Part shown: piece by piece, positions 9,369-17,866 of the stretch
How positions within the stretch are numbered: position 1 is the first letter of the stretch
Layout of the letters: every line of letters starts with the position of its first letter
Assembly: GCA_903930145.1 (NCBI GenBank)
Contig: CAIYXP010000420.1
Location: forward strand, 1 to 55,302
Direction of reading: 5' to 3'
DNA from: an uncultured Methylococcaceae bacterium
Lineage (GTDB): Bacteria; Pseudomonadota; Gammaproteobacteria; Methylococcales; Methylococcaceae
Length of the DNA: 55,302 nucleotides
Translations under genes and position numbers: made by a program
The notes under the pieces: model-generated
What the model was told of the DNA's origin: nothing
Databases searched by the model: none
What the model saw: only the letters and a program-made list of their open reading frames with translations

Positions 9369-10252
9369 GGGGTTGGTTTCTCCATCATGGTTGGCATCAA
9401 ACTCGCGATCCAAAGCCGGCGGTTGGTTTCGCGTATGCGTTCGGCTAAGGTATTGCGAATATGGGGGGTGGCTTTTTGCAATGAAAGGGTATGCGGCGGT
9501 TCTACTGACTTGCAGAAAACGACATGGAAGCCCATATCCGATTCGACCACTTCGCTGAGTTGACCGGGGCGTAGTCGAAACAACACGGCATCAAGCTGCG
9601 AGTATAACTGACCTTGGCGCACCAATCCAATGCGTCCGCCGCGCATCGCGGTAGGGCATTCGGAATGTCGCTGTGCCAATTCACCCAATAACCAAGGCTT
9701 GCGCCCTAACTTCGTGGCGATGGCGCGAATGCGTTCCAATGCCTTGGGGCGCGCATTTTCGGGAAAGTCTTCGTTGATGCTGATCAGGATATGATAGGCA
9801 TCGCGGCGTTCGGGTTGTTGAAATTGCTTGATGTGCGCGTAATAGTAGATGCCTATTTCATCCTCGCTGATTTCCACGGGGGTGGCGGCATCCACCTTGT
9901 CGAGAATGGTGTTGACCTTGCATTGACGAGCCAAAGCCAGCCGCAGGGAGGTTTCATCCAAGCCACCCGCTTCTAGCCCTAGGCGAAATGCGTCCTCGTC
10001 TTGGTATTTGCCTTTGACTTCTTCAAAGGCACGGGACAATTCGGCATCACCGACCATGACTCCCACCGCTTCGGGTGCTTCCAGAATGCGTTGTTCGATC
10101 TGGTATTCCTTTTCCGCCTGGGCGTGGACGCGCTGCATTTCGTCAGGTTCCAACTCCACGGGCGGTTTGCCGAAGAGTGCCAAAGCCGTCCGCAGCCGGT
10201 TATAAGGCATTTCAATGTAGACAGAATCAGGCAAACTCTGCGTTGGAATCAT
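9365..10252 (-). CDS. nifM: NifM, peptidyl-prolyl isomerase for nitrogenase Fe protein
   Basis: This 295-residue protein has a helical N-terminal half and a parvulin-type rotamase domain at about residues 145-265 (conserved stretches 'DAYHILISI', 'GGRIGLVRQGQL', 'GFHVVFC'). NifM is needed to mature NifH, the nitrogenase iron protein, acting in the cytoplasm. It is preceded by a strong ribosome binding site (AGGAGG) inside the end of nifZ, overlaps nifZ by 26 bases and overlaps clpX by four. Placement between nifZ and clpX agrees with the Azotobacter order. Confidence 0.9.
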   Translation of the reverse strand: MIPTQSLPDSVYIEMPYNRLRTALALFGKPPVELEPDEMQRVHAQAEKEYQIEQRILEAPEAVGVMVGDAELSRAFEEVKGKYQDEDAFRLGLEAGGLDETSLRLALARQCKVNTILDKVDAATPVEISEDEIGIYYYAHIKQFQQPERRDAYHILISINEDFPENARPKALERIRAIATKLGRKPWLLGELAQRHSECPTAMRGGRIGLVRQGQLYSQLDAVLFRLRPGQLSEVVESDMGFHVVFCKSVEPPHTLSLQKATPHIRNTLAERIRETNRRLWIASLMPTMMEKPTP

Positions 10253-10718
10253 CGGATTCCTCCTCTTGACCTAGGGGCAATAAGACGTTTTCCGGGACTT
10301 GCAAGGTCCGGCCTGGAAAACGCACATGATATTGGACTTGGCTTGGGTCTTCGTTTCGCAACACTTTGATGACTTCGCCTGTGGCTCCGATTGGCGCGAC
10401 GATTTCTCCGCCTACGGACAGATTGATCTTGCTTGCCACTTTGTCTCTGAACTCAAAGCGGCTGGGTGTCCATGGCGCATCGGCAGGGATCAGCTCTTCC
10501 TCCCGGCAGCCGACTAAGCGTTGCTCTGAGATGAAATGGACAGAGTAAATCACTTGATCTTGCAAAAAAGTGCCTACATTGACCACGTAACCCACCGAGC
10601 CACGCCGAACCAAGAAGGCACCCACGTCAAGGCCCGGATAAGTGCCATCATTGCGCACATTGCGGATGACTCGCACCTCGTCTCCATAATCGTAGCGTTC
10701 GTAGCCTTCTTCGCACAT
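10227..10718 (-). CDS. nifZ: NifZ
   Basis: This 163-residue protein has two SH3-like NifZ segments: the first 'YDYGDEVRVIRNVRNDGTYPG...GAFLVRRGSVGYV' and the second around residues 100-150 ('SVGGEIVAPIGATGEVIKVL'). NifZ acts with NifW in assembly of the P-cluster of the MoFe protein. The C-terminus is acidic. It is co-transcribed with nifW and nifM. Confidence 0.9.
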   Translation of the reverse strand: MCEEGYERYDYGDEVRVIRNVRNDGTYPGLDVGAFLVRRGSVGYVVNVGTFLQDQVIYSVHFISEQRLVGCREEELIPADAPWTPSRFEFRDKVASKINLSVGGEIVAPIGATGEVIKVLRNEDPSQVQYHVRFPGRTLQVPENVLLPLGQEEESDDSNAEFA

Positions 10719-10773
10719 AGTATTGATCCTGTAGGTCTGGCGCTGCTGTTCGAGCCGGGTCCAGTCCCGCCGA

Positions 10774-11088
10774 CTATTTCAACAAATCGCCCACTGGCAC
10801 GAATACCGTTTGCGGCTCATGCATATGGAAAACTTTAAACACTTTCTCGGTAAGGGCATCGGACTCGACAAAGTCCTGATAGGCCCGTGCCAACAGTTGT
10901 TTGTAAACTGCGTGCTTGGCTCCGTCGTCTTCAGGGAAAGACTCTTTGCCTTTGGAAAGGTAGTCATGGAATCGTTGCAAAATGTGTAAACGATTCACTT
11001 GCACAATGCTTGCATCGTATTCTAGTTCGAAGTAGTCGAGGAATTCCTCGGCAGATTCCAAACTTTCCAGGTCGTTTTCTAAGCTCAT
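10774..11088 (-). CDS. nifW: NifW, nitrogenase stabilising/protective protein
   Basis: This 104-residue helical protein has the family pattern 'LESAEEFLDYFELEYDASIV' near the start and a conserved 'LHILQRFHDYL'. NifW protects or matures the MoFe protein and works with NifZ. A ribosome binding site (GAGGAA) precedes ATG 11088. It lies between the TPR gene and nifZ with short gaps, consistent with one operon. Confidence 0.9.
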   Translation of the reverse strand: MSLENDLESLESAEEFLDYFELEYDASIVQVNRLHILQRFHDYLSKGKESFPEDDGAKHAVYKQLLARAYQDFVESDALTEKVFKVFHMHEPQTVFVPVGDLLK

Positions 11089-11154
11089 GTTGGTTCCTCA
11101 ATTTAGATTTTCAAAAAGGGCTTTCGGAATGGCAAAGCAAGCTTTTTTGCTCCA

Positions 11155-11646
11155 TCACACCACAGTTTCAGCCACGTCCAACAATTGCTTGGCACCCAGA
11201 CGGTTGTGACTGTCCAGTTCCAGCAATTTTTCCAAAATTGCACGACCTTCCGCTTGTCGGCCTAGGCGCAATTGTAAATAGGCTTCTGCCTTCAGGGACA
11301 GAAGATGGAAACGGACCAAGGCCATGGCAGCCGGTCCGGCTTGGCTGATATGAGCCAAGCTTAATTGTTTCCAGTCTAGCGGAATGTCTAGTCGATGGGC
11401 TGTCACCGACAAGGCAATCCCTGCGATATTCAAGGCATCTTCCAAGCGGTGCTGATAGTAGTAATATCGATACATCGCCACCAGTACGTTTAATGACTCG
11501 GGGGCGAGCCTCAATGCCTCGGTCAGCGCTGGTTCCGCTTCCCCTTCGCCGTACATTTCACCTGCTTGTTGAAGCAAGTCCTCGACTACAGGCGAGAGGG
11601 TTTCTTCGAAATAAAGCTTCTCACCTTCAAAATCCATCAAGTCCAT
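11155..11646 (-). CDS. TPR protein inside the nif operon
   Basis: This 163-residue all-helical protein contains TPR-like pairs, for example 'AEPALTEALRLAPESLNVLVAMYRYYYYQHRLEDAL' split across about residues 36-73 and 'LKAEAYLQLRLGRQAEGRAILEKLLEL' across about 117-144. TPRs bind partner proteins. Its start codon overlaps the cysE stop by one base (TAATG), so it is translated with cysE. Position between cysE and nifW suggests a helper or scaffold for nitrogenase maturation, but I know no assigned function for it. Confidence 0.7.
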   Translation of the reverse strand: MDLMDFEGEKLYFEETLSPVVEDLLQQAGEMYGEGEAEPALTEALRLAPESLNVLVAMYRYYYYQHRLEDALNIAGIALSVTAHRLDIPLDWKQLSLAHISQAGPAAMALVRFHLLSLKAEAYLQLRLGRQAEGRAILEKLLELDSHNRLGAKQLLDVAETVV

Positions 11647-12410
11647 TAAAAATTCCCCTTAGTCAGTGTCGGTTCAGGCTGTGAATGAACATGACAAGCA
11701 TCGTCCGCTTCACAGTGTGCGCAGTCGTTTTTCGCCGGGCGGCTGGCTTTGCTAATGCGTTTTTCCATTTTGTCCACTCGCTCAACTAGGCAGTGCAATG
11801 CCTTACCTACAGGGTCGGGGATTAGGTGATGGTCCAATTCAATGCCAAAAGCGTTCTGGATTTGCACACCTTTGCGATGCACAATTCGGCCCGGTATGCC
11901 CACCACGGTGCAACAAGCAGGCACGTTTTTATTGACCACTGAATTGGCTCCGACGCGGACATTGTCCCCCAAGCGAATGGGTCCTAGGATTTTAGCCCCT
12001 GCGCCCACTAGCACGTTGTTGCCTAGCGTAGGGTGGCGTTTTTCTTTGTTCCATGACGTGCCACCCAAGGTGACACCATGGTAAAGGGTGACATCGTTGC
12101 CAATTTCAGCGGTCTCACCAATCACGACACCGGCCCCATGGTCGATGAACAGTCGCTGACCGATTTGCGCACCGGGGTGGATATCCACATTCGTCAGCCA
12201 TCGCCCTATGAAAGATAGCCAGCGGGCGGTGAATTTCCATTTTGACAGCCACAGCCTATGGCTAAGCCGATAAATCAGCACAGCGTGTACGCCGGGATAA
12301 ATCATCAAGACTTCCGGCAGATTGCGAGCCGCCGGATCGCGGGCGAACACGCATAAAACATCCTCTTTCATTTGCTCAAACAGCGATTGTTTAAGCGTTC
12401 CATGGGCCAT
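11646..12410 (-). CDS. cysE: Serine O-acetyltransferase of the nif operon
   Basis: This 254-residue enzyme makes O-acetylserine from serine and acetyl-CoA, raising cysteine supply for iron-sulfur cluster synthesis. It is the CysE1/NifP type found with nifV in Azotobacter. It has a helical N-terminus with '[17 protein letters not shown]' and a left-handed beta-helix of hexapeptide repeats ('[19 protein letters not shown]', '[20 protein letters not shown]'). ATG 12410 is chosen because it follows the stop of a small ORF by eight bases and has a GGTGA ribosome binding site. The longer GTG frame to 12440 would run into that small ORF. The C-terminal tail, rich in Cys and His, is unusual. Confidence 0.88.
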   Translation of the reverse strand: MAHGTLKQSLFEQMKEDVLCVFARDPAARNLPEVLMIYPGVHAVLIYRLSHRLWLSKWKFTARWLSFIGRWLTNVDIHPGAQIGQRLFIDHGAGVVIGETAEIGNDVTLYHGVTLGGTSWNKEKRHPTLGNNVLVGAGAKILGPIRLGDNVRVGANSVVNKNVPACCTVVGIPGRIVHRKGVQIQNAFGIELDHHLIPDPVGKALHCLVERVDKMEKRISKASRPAKNDCAHCEADDACHVHSQPEPTLTKGNF

Positions 12411-12418
12411 GAACAAGT

Positions 12419-12571
12419 TCACCACGGGACGATGCTCCACGCCGTTTGACCAGGTATGGGGGGCGGCAAAATCACAGGCTTGCGAAATTCGATGGACTCT
12501 GGCTTCGCTACGTCCAAGGTATTTTGATCCTGTAGATCCTTCGGGGTTTCAGGCTTGGTTTCGTTTGTCAT
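12419..12571 (-). CDS. Small 50-aa proline-rich ORF between nifV and cysE
   Basis: ATG at 12571 is preceded by a perfect GGAGG ribosome binding site 10 bases upstream. The frame runs 50 codons to TGA at 12419. The product is hydrophilic at its start ([13 protein letters not shown]) and ends in a proline/tryptophan-rich segment '[16 protein letters not shown]'. The next gene, cysE, starts eight bases later. This spacing, the strong ribosome binding site and the position within a sigma-54 nif operon argue for translation. I do not recognise a family. Confidence 0.6.
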   Translation of the reverse strand: MTNETKPETPKDLQDQNTLDVAKPESIEFRKPVILPPPIPGQTAWSIVPW

Positions 12572-12701
12572 GATAGTCGAGCCTCCGTTTGGGCTTGTTT
12601 AATGGAATCGTCAACTGGTTTTTTGCATGGGTTTATTGGGACAGACAAGCTAAAGGAAAATAACCTGTCTTTATTAAGGCCCAATCATTATATAAATGAC
12701 T

Positions 12702-13826
12702 TTAACCCTCACCATGCCGATGAAGAGCAAGCAATTCAAAGCTCTCGGGTGGGCGTTTGTGACGGGCGACGAATTGCCGGACTTTGCCTAACAACATCGT
12801 TGCCTCAGGTTTTTCCAATTCCAGCCCCATTTCAGCGAACACACTCATTACGGCGCTTGAGCCGGAATGCTTGCCTAGAATGAACTGATGGCTACGCCCC
12901 ACTACGGCGGGGTCCACGCCTTGGTAGTTGGCCAAGTCTTTCAGCATCCCATCCACATGAATGCCGGCTTCGTGGCTGAACACTCGTTTTCCGACTAAGC
13001 TCTTGCGCCAACCCAAAGGTTCGCCAGAGGCTGTTTCGACACGGGCCGACAGTTCCGGAAATTCGCGAAGATCAACCCCCGTTTCAATTCCGTACAGTTG
13101 GCGCAGACCTACCACGACTTCTTCCAAGGCTGCATTGCCGGCCCGTTCGCCCAATCCATTGACTGTGGTGTTCAGGTGAGTCGCCCCTGCCACGGCGGCG
13201 GCCAAGGTATTGGCAGTCGCAAGTCCCAAGTCATCGTGGGCGTGCATTTCAATATCCAAATCGGTCGCAGAACGCAAAGCCTTGATTGTGTCCAACACGC
13301 CGAAAGGCTCCATCACACCCACGGTATCGGCGAAGCGGATGCGCTCGGCCCCGGCAGCTTGAGCGGCTGTGGCGACCCGAAGCAGAAAATCTCGGTCGGC
13401 TCGCGAGGCATCCTCCATGCCGACACAAACAGCCAAACCCCCATCACGGGCTTGTTGTACACAGGTTTTTATCGTTTCCAAGGCCCAGCCTTCGTCGCGT
13501 TGCAATTTCTGTTTGATTTGCTGGCTGGACACTGGAATCGACAAATCCGCAAAGCCTATGCCTAAATGTAGGCATTCTTGGATGTCATTTTGGCGCATCC
13601 TTGACCAGACCAACATTCTTGCGTTTAAGCCAAGTCCGGCGAGAGTGCGGATTTCCTCACGCTCCCGACCGCCCATGGCCGGGATGCCAATTTCCAGTTC
13701 TGGCACGCCGAGGCGATCCAGTCGAGTGGCAATGTCGATCTTTTCCTCCAGGGAAAATGTCACGCCCGCCGATTGCTCTCCGTCGCGCAGGGTTGTGTCG
13801 TCGATGGTCACAGTGCGAGTGTGCAT
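12702..13826 (-). CDS. nifV: Homocitrate synthase NifV
   Basis: This 374-residue TIM-barrel enzyme of the HMG-CoA lyase-like/LeuA family condenses acetyl-CoA and 2-oxoglutarate to homocitrate, the organic ligand of FeMo-cofactor. The N-terminal 'DDTTLRDGEQSAGVTF' carries the metal-binding Asp and catalytic Arg. 'EMHAHDDLGLATAN' supplies metal-binding His residues, and 'NGLGERAGNAALEEVV' is typical of the family. The length fits NifV (shorter than LeuA, without the allosteric domain). It is the first gene of the operon, with a sigma-54 promoter about 42 bases upstream of the start codon. Confidence 0.94.
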   Translation of the reverse strand: MHTRTVTIDDTTLRDGEQSAGVTFSLEEKIDIATRLDRLGVPELEIGIPAMGGREREEIRTLAGLGLNARMLVWSRMRQNDIQECLHLGIGFADLSIPVSSQQIKQKLQRDEGWALETIKTCVQQARDGGLAVCVGMEDASRADRDFLLRVATAAQAAGAERIRFADTVGVMEPFGVLDTIKALRSATDLDIEMHAHDDLGLATANTLAAAVAGATHLNTTVNGLGERAGNAALEEVVVGLRQLYGIETGVDLREFPELSARVETASGEPLGWRKSLVGKRVFSHEAGIHVDGMLKDLANYQGVDPAVVGRSHQFILGKHSGSSAVMSVFAEMGLELEKPEATMLLGKVRQFVARHKRPPESFELLALHRHGEG

Positions 13827-13867
13827 ATTTCTCTCTGAACAATGTCTGATTCATTTGCTAGGATATG

Positions 13868-13883
13868 AGCAACCACTGTGCCA
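13868..13883 (-). promoter_or_regulatory. Sigma-54 promoter of the nifV operon
   Basis: On the minus strand it reads TGGCACAGTGGTTGCT. This matches the RpoN consensus TGGCAC-N5-TTGCW exactly, with GG and GC ten bases apart. The transcript should start about 30 bases before nifV. Confidence 0.9.
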
Positions 13884-13971
13884 TTTGCACAAAATCATTA
13901 TAACTATATGAAAATCAGATATATGGGAAATTTATCAAATCTCCTGATGCCGACAAGCGTGTCTGTTGTTG

Positions 13972-13987
13972 TGTAAGCTTTATGACA
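13972..13987. promoter_or_regulatory. NifA upstream activator site for nifV
   Basis: TGT-AAGCTTTATG-ACA matches the NifA-binding motif TGT-N10-ACA. It lies about 90-100 bases upstream of the sigma-54 promoter, the usual distance. Confidence 0.8.
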
Positions 13988-14041
13988 ATTCAGACGATGC
14001 GAGGATATTTTAAGCAAGAATTATTGCCAAGCGGGGATCGT

Positions 14042-14061
14042 AATATTCGACGTCGAATATT
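14042..14061. repeat. 20-bp perfect palindrome (site 2 of 5)
   Basis: AATATTCGACGTCGAATATT, which contains the 16-bp word found also at 5448, 21292, 26647 and 28359. It lies in the space between the divergent nifV operon and the glycosyltransferase gene. Confidence 0.65.
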
Positions 14062-14196
14062 CCAGTTTCATCCATAGTCAGCCACATCCATGCTCTGAAG
14101 TTTGCCAGTGTTTAATTCTTGATTCATTGCTTGCATGAATGCCGACTAGACGTTATTAATGTTCGATCTTTCTCATAGAACTAGCAGCAACTGGCT

Positions 14197-14901
14197 ATGC
14201 CCCATTTGTCGATTATCATCCCCACACTGAATGAAGCCGAAGGGATCACTCATCTACTCAATTCGCTGTTGCCATTGCGCCAACGAGGACATGAAATCAT
14301 TGTTGCAGATGGCGGTAGTCAGGATGGAACGGTGGCACTGGCTCGCCCATTGGCCGATTGGGTGATTGAAGCGCCACGCGGCAGGGCTGCGCAAATGAAC
14401 GCGGGGGCGATGTTGGCAACTGGGGAGATGCTGTTGTTTCTTCATGCCGACACGCAACTGCCTGAACGGGCCGATGAACTGATTTTTGAGCATTTGTCGC
14501 ATGGACATACAACAGCATTAGTTTGGGGTCGTTTCGATGTGCGGATAGCGGGTACGCATCCGCTATTAAACGTGATTGCTTGGTTCATGAACCACCGCTC
14601 ACGCTGGACCGGCATTGCCACGGGCGACCAAGCCATCTTTGTTTGCCGTGAAGGCTTCCAAGCAGTCGGTGGTTTCCCCGATATTCCGTTAATGGAAGAC
14701 ATCGTGTTGTCAACAAAACTCAAAGCCATTAGTGCTCCCATTTGCCTCAAAACGCCCGTGACCACGTCCGGCAGACGATGGGAGCAGCACGGGGTATGTA
14801 GCACCCTGCTGAAAATGTGGCGGTTAAGGCTGGCGTTTTTTCTAGGCGCAGACCCGTCGCGGCTTGCCAAGGCTTATGGCTATGCACCCCGCGAACAGTG
14901 A
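14197..14901 (+). CDS. Glycosyltransferase of TIGR04283 type
   Basis: This 234-residue GT2-like enzyme has 'LSIIIPTLNEAEGI' at the N-terminus, 'EIIVADGGSQDGT' and 'FLHADTQLP' (DxD-like metal/nucleotide site near residue 90), then 'GDQAIFVCREGFQAVGGFPDIPLMEDI' as the acceptor-side region (written here as the family's GG/ED motif). NCBI names this family arsenosugar-biosynthesis-associated glycosyltransferase. The following gene starts inside its 3' end, so they form an operon with the TIGR04282-type gene. Substrate not determined. Confidence 0.82.
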   Translation: MPHLSIIIPTLNEAEGITHLLNSLLPLRQRGHEIIVADGGSQDGTVALARPLADWVIEAPRGRAAQMNAGAMLATGEMLLFLHADTQLPERADELIFEHLSHGHTTALVWGRFDVRIAGTHPLLNVIAWFMNHRSRWTGIATGDQAIFVCREGFQAVGGFPDIPLMEDIVLSTKLKAISAPICLKTPVTTSGRRWEQHGVCSTLLKMWRLRLAFFLGADPSRLAKAYGYAPREQ

Positions 14902-15535
14902 AGCCATCGCCATCGCCGTGTTCAGCCGTGCGCCCGTGACTGGGCAAGCCAAGACAAGGTTGATACCCGCTTTCGGTGCAGAAAAAGCCGCAAGCTTGCA
15001 AGCTGCATTTTTGCGTCAAACCCTGCAAACGGCCATTTCGGCCCGGCTTGGACCCGTTTCCCTGTGGTGTTCGCCAGACTGCGCCCATCCCGCTTTTCAA
15101 CAATGCAGGGTTGATTATGCTCTGACTTTGCATCAACAATGCGATGGCGATTTGGGCAAGCGCATGTTGACTGCGTTTGAACGACTATGTAGCCAATATC
15201 CTGTATTATTGATCGGAACTGATTGCCCTGCGCTGACAACCGCCCATCTGCACAGGGCGGCAGCAGTTTTGCAGCAAGGTGACGATGCCGTATTCTTGCC
15301 TGCCGGAGACGGCGGCTATGTGTTGATTGGGCTTAGGCAAGCCGAGGCCAGCCTGTTTACCGACATGCCTTGGGGCAGCGACAAGGTCATGGCTGAAACC
15401 CGCCGTCGGTTGTTGCAAGCCGGCTTGCGTTGGCAAGAGCCAGTGCTTCTATGGGATGTGGACGAACCTGAAGATCTTGCTAAAATGCGATCCTCAGGAT
15501 TAATGAACGAATGGTTTGAGGAAAACATGACATGA
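14876..15535 (+). CDS. Nucleotidyl/glycosyltransferase-like protein of TIGR04282 type (DUF2064)
   Basis: This 219-residue protein has a GT-A/nucleotidyltransferase-like fold with 'AIAVFSRAPVTGQAKTRLIP' at the N-terminus, 'LLIGTDCPAL' (acidic site) and 'PAGDGGYVLIGLR'. Family members are annotated as arsenosugar-biosynthesis glycosyltransferases, with little biochemistry behind the name. It overlaps the upstream glycosyltransferase by 26 bases. ATG 14876 or 14882 is the likely start; a TTG at 14864 is less likely. Confidence 0.8.
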   Translation: MAMHPANSEAIAIAVFSRAPVTGQAKTRLIPAFGAEKAASLQAAFLRQTLQTAISARLGPVSLWCSPDCAHPAFQQCRVDYALTLHQQCDGDLGKRMLTAFERLCSQYPVLLIGTDCPALTTAHLHRAAAVLQQGDDAVFLPAGDGGYVLIGLRQAEASLFTDMPWGSDKVMAETRRRLLQAGLRWQEPVLLWDVDEPEDLAKMRSSGLMNEWFEENMT

Positions 15536-15588
15536 AAGCACGAATGCTGATTGCCCTGCTAGGCTTCACTAACATTAAGTTAGTGTTC

Positions 15589-15646
15589 GTAGTCCCGCCT
15601 TTAGGCGGCAAACTGACCGAAAATAGCCGGCTGAAACCGGAACTAC
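15589..15646. repeat. REP-like paired palindrome
   Basis: GTAGTCCCGCCTTTAGGCGG is followed 18 bases later by CCGGCTGAAACCGGAACTAC. Two small stems enclosed by GTAG/CTAC ends make a typical interspersed REP unit. Only one copy is seen in this window. Confidence 0.55.
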
Positions 15647-15658
15647 AAACGATTTACC

Positions 15659-16399
15659 ATGTTCAAAATCTTTAACTTAATGGCGTTACTGCTAGGCTTG
15701 GCAAACGTATCGCTCGCCGATAATGGTCCAGCGAACGTGACGGCCTTTTCCTCGGCGACACCGGGTTCGGCTATGCCATCGCCTTGGACCTTGACCACGT
15801 TGCCGAATGTTGCCCGTGCCACTCGCTTTGAACTGGTTCGCGACACGGAACAAGCAACCATCTTGCAAGCCGATTCCGAAGCAGCGGCGGCTACCTTGAC
15901 CCATAAACTGCATGTTGACCCGAACGTCAGTCCATGGCTGTCTTGGCGTTGGAAAGTTTCGCGGGTGTTGGAATCCGCCGATTTAAGCGAGAAGAAACGC
16001 GACGATTACGCTGCCCGCGTGTACGTGCTGTTTGATTATCCGGTGGAAAAATTGCCGCTTGCCGACCGTATCAAGATTAGCCTCGTGCGTTCCTTGTATG
16101 GACAGGAACTACCAGCAGCCGCGCTGTGTTATGTTTGGGACAATCGCCATCTGGTTGGAGTATCCGCTTGGAGCGCTTATACTGATCGGGTGCGGATGAT
16201 CGTGTTGGAAAGTGGGCCACAGCACGTTGGGCAATGGCGCTTGGAGCAGCGTGACGTGGCTGCCGACTTCCGTGCTGCCTTTGGCGAAGAAGCCCCGCCA
16301 ATTGCCGGCATCGCCCTTGCCGCCGACACCGACAACACGGGTGAAAATGTCACGGCTTGGTTTGGCGATTTAAAGTTTAGCCCTGTGCCCGAAAAATAA
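15659..16399 (+). CDS. Exported DUF3047 protein
   Basis: This 246-residue protein starts with a hydrophobic signal sequence (residues 1-20, ending SLADN) and matches the DUF3047 pattern: 'LSWRWKVSRVLESADLSEKKRDDYAARVYVLF' (split over residues 98-129), 'ALCYVWDNR', and a C-terminal 'DTDNTGENVTAWFGDLKF'. The fold is probably a beta-sandwich; the role is unknown, likely periplasmic. It lies in the same direction as the glycosyltransferases and methyltransferase, but 123 bases with a REP unit separate it from the former. Confidence 0.75.
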   Translation: MFKIFNLMALLLGLANVSLADNGPANVTAFSSATPGSAMPSPWTLTTLPNVARATRFELVRDTEQATILQADSEAAAATLTHKLHVDPNVSPWLSWRWKVSRVLESADLSEKKRDDYAARVYVLFDYPVEKLPLADRIKISLVRSLYGQELPAAALCYVWDNRHLVGVSAWSAYTDRVRMIVLESGPQHVGQWRLEQRDVAADFRAAFGEEAPPIAGIALAADTDNTGENVTAWFGDLKFSPVPEK

Positions 16400-16498
16400 G
16401 CCTTAATCTCCCTCCCCCAACGGGGGAGGGCTGGGGTGGGGGCGATTAAAATTAGTGCCTTCGCTGCCTTCTGATCGCTCACAATTGGGGGAATAAAC

Positions 16499-17629
16499 GT
16501 GTCAACAGCATTGATCCCAAGCCACCACTACAATAAAAAATCAACTGAAAACCCTTTGAGAGCAATCAACCCAATGATGACTGAACATGACGCCCGCGAA
16601 TCCGTTCAAGATTACTACGGCAAAATCCTACAAACAAAAGATGACTTGAAAACCAGCGCCTGTTGCACGGCGGATGCCATGCCGGAACCGTTGCGGCGAA
16701 TCTTGGCATTGCTACACCCGGAAGTGAAAGACAAATTCTACGGCTGTGGCTCGCCGATTCCACCCGCGTTGGAAGGAATGACCGTACTGGATTTGGGTTC
16801 GGGTTCGGGCCGGGATTGCTTCATTTTGTCCAAGCTGGTCGGGCCACAAGGCCGGGTGATAGGCGTGGATATGACCGAGGAACAATTGGAAGTCGCCAAC
16901 CGGCAGATCGTCTACCACACCGAGCGCTTCGGCTATGAGCAACCCAACGTGCAATTTCTGCAAGGCTATATCGAGGATTTAGCCAGCTTGGGCTTGGCAG
17001 ACAATTCGGTCGATGTCGTGGTGTCGAATTGCGTGGTCAACTTGTCGCCCGACAAGCGCCGCGTGTTTGCCGAAATATTCCGAGTGTTGAAACCGGGGGG
17101 CGAGCTGTATTTTTCCGATGTGTTTGCCGACAGGCGGATTCCCGAAGACCTGACGCAAGACCCAGTATTATTGGGCGAATGTTTGGGCGGTGCGTTGTAC
17201 ATTGAGGATTTCCGACGGCTGTTATTGAAACTCGGCTGTCCTGATTATCGCGTCGTCTCCTCGTCCAAAATTGATTTGAACGACCCGGAAGTGGCGCAAA
17301 AGGCAGGCGGAATTGGGTTTTACTCGCTGACGATTCGAGCCTTCAAACTGATATTGGAAGACCGTTGCGAAGATTTTGGACAAGTGGCCTATTATCTGGG
17401 CAGCTTGCCCGACCATCCCCATCATTTCACCTTGGACAATCACCATCATTTTGAAACTGGTCGGCCTATGCTAGTCTGTGGCAACACCGCCGCGATGTTA
17501 AGCCAAACTCGCTATGCGGCCCATTTTGGCATCATCGGCGACACCTCCGTGCATTTCGGATTATTTGATTGTGGGCCGGGTGCGTTGCAAACGAACGGCG
17601 ACGATGCCGCGCCGGGGGCGTGTTGTTAG
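16499..17629 (+). CDS. arsM: ArsM-like SAM-dependent arsenite methyltransferase
   Basis: It is predicted to methylate arsenite using S-adenosylmethionine. Motif I 'VLDLGSGSGRD' and the acidic 'GVDMTEEQL' bind SAM. 'SNCVVNLSPDK' carries the Cys-containing motif conserved in ArsM proteins. 'SACCTADAMP' near the N-terminus and 'GACC' at the end provide Cys pairs for As(III). The region after residue 280 fits the longer ArsM forms. The GTG start at 16499 has a GGGGGAA ribosome binding site, but family alignment would favour ATG 16574 (MMTEHDARESV). With the two glycosyltransferase-like genes it suggests arsenic detoxification or arsenosugar synthesis. No radical-SAM ArsS gene is visible here. Confidence 0.8.
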   Translation: MSTALIPSHHYNKKSTENPLRAINPMMTEHDARESVQDYYGKILQTKDDLKTSACCTADAMPEPLRRILALLHPEVKDKFYGCGSPIPPALEGMTVLDLGSGSGRDCFILSKLVGPQGRVIGVDMTEEQLEVANRQIVYHTERFGYEQPNVQFLQGYIEDLASLGLADNSVDVVVSNCVVNLSPDKRRVFAEIFRVLKPGGELYFSDVFADRRIPEDLTQDPVLLGECLGGALYIEDFRRLLLKLGCPDYRVVSSSKIDLNDPEVAQKAGGIGFYSLTIRAFKLILEDRCEDFGQVAYYLGSLPDHPHHFTLDNHHHFETGRPMLVCGNTAAMLSQTRYAAHFGIIGDTSVHFGLFDCGPGALQTNGDDAAPGACC

Positions 17630-17866
17630 TGGATTTTCATTGTTCCCACGATCTTCGTGCTATGCCATCCAGTTAAACCCTATTGGCTGAATCAACCGCA
17701 GGAATTTAAGCAATAAATTGTCGTAAACCCGACAAACTGTCCCTTCTGTCGTTTCCCATTTCTTGTTATTAAACCTATCTAACTGTTTTAGCTACATGAA
17801 ATAGATGGCATGTATTCTGTTAGGGATAAGCATAGACTCCCATCAACCCAACCCTGAGGAAGAATC

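Noticed and set aside
12602..12883. 93-aa plus-strand frame opposite the nifV end
   Set aside because: It overlaps nifV antisense and has no ribosome binding site or recognisable product.
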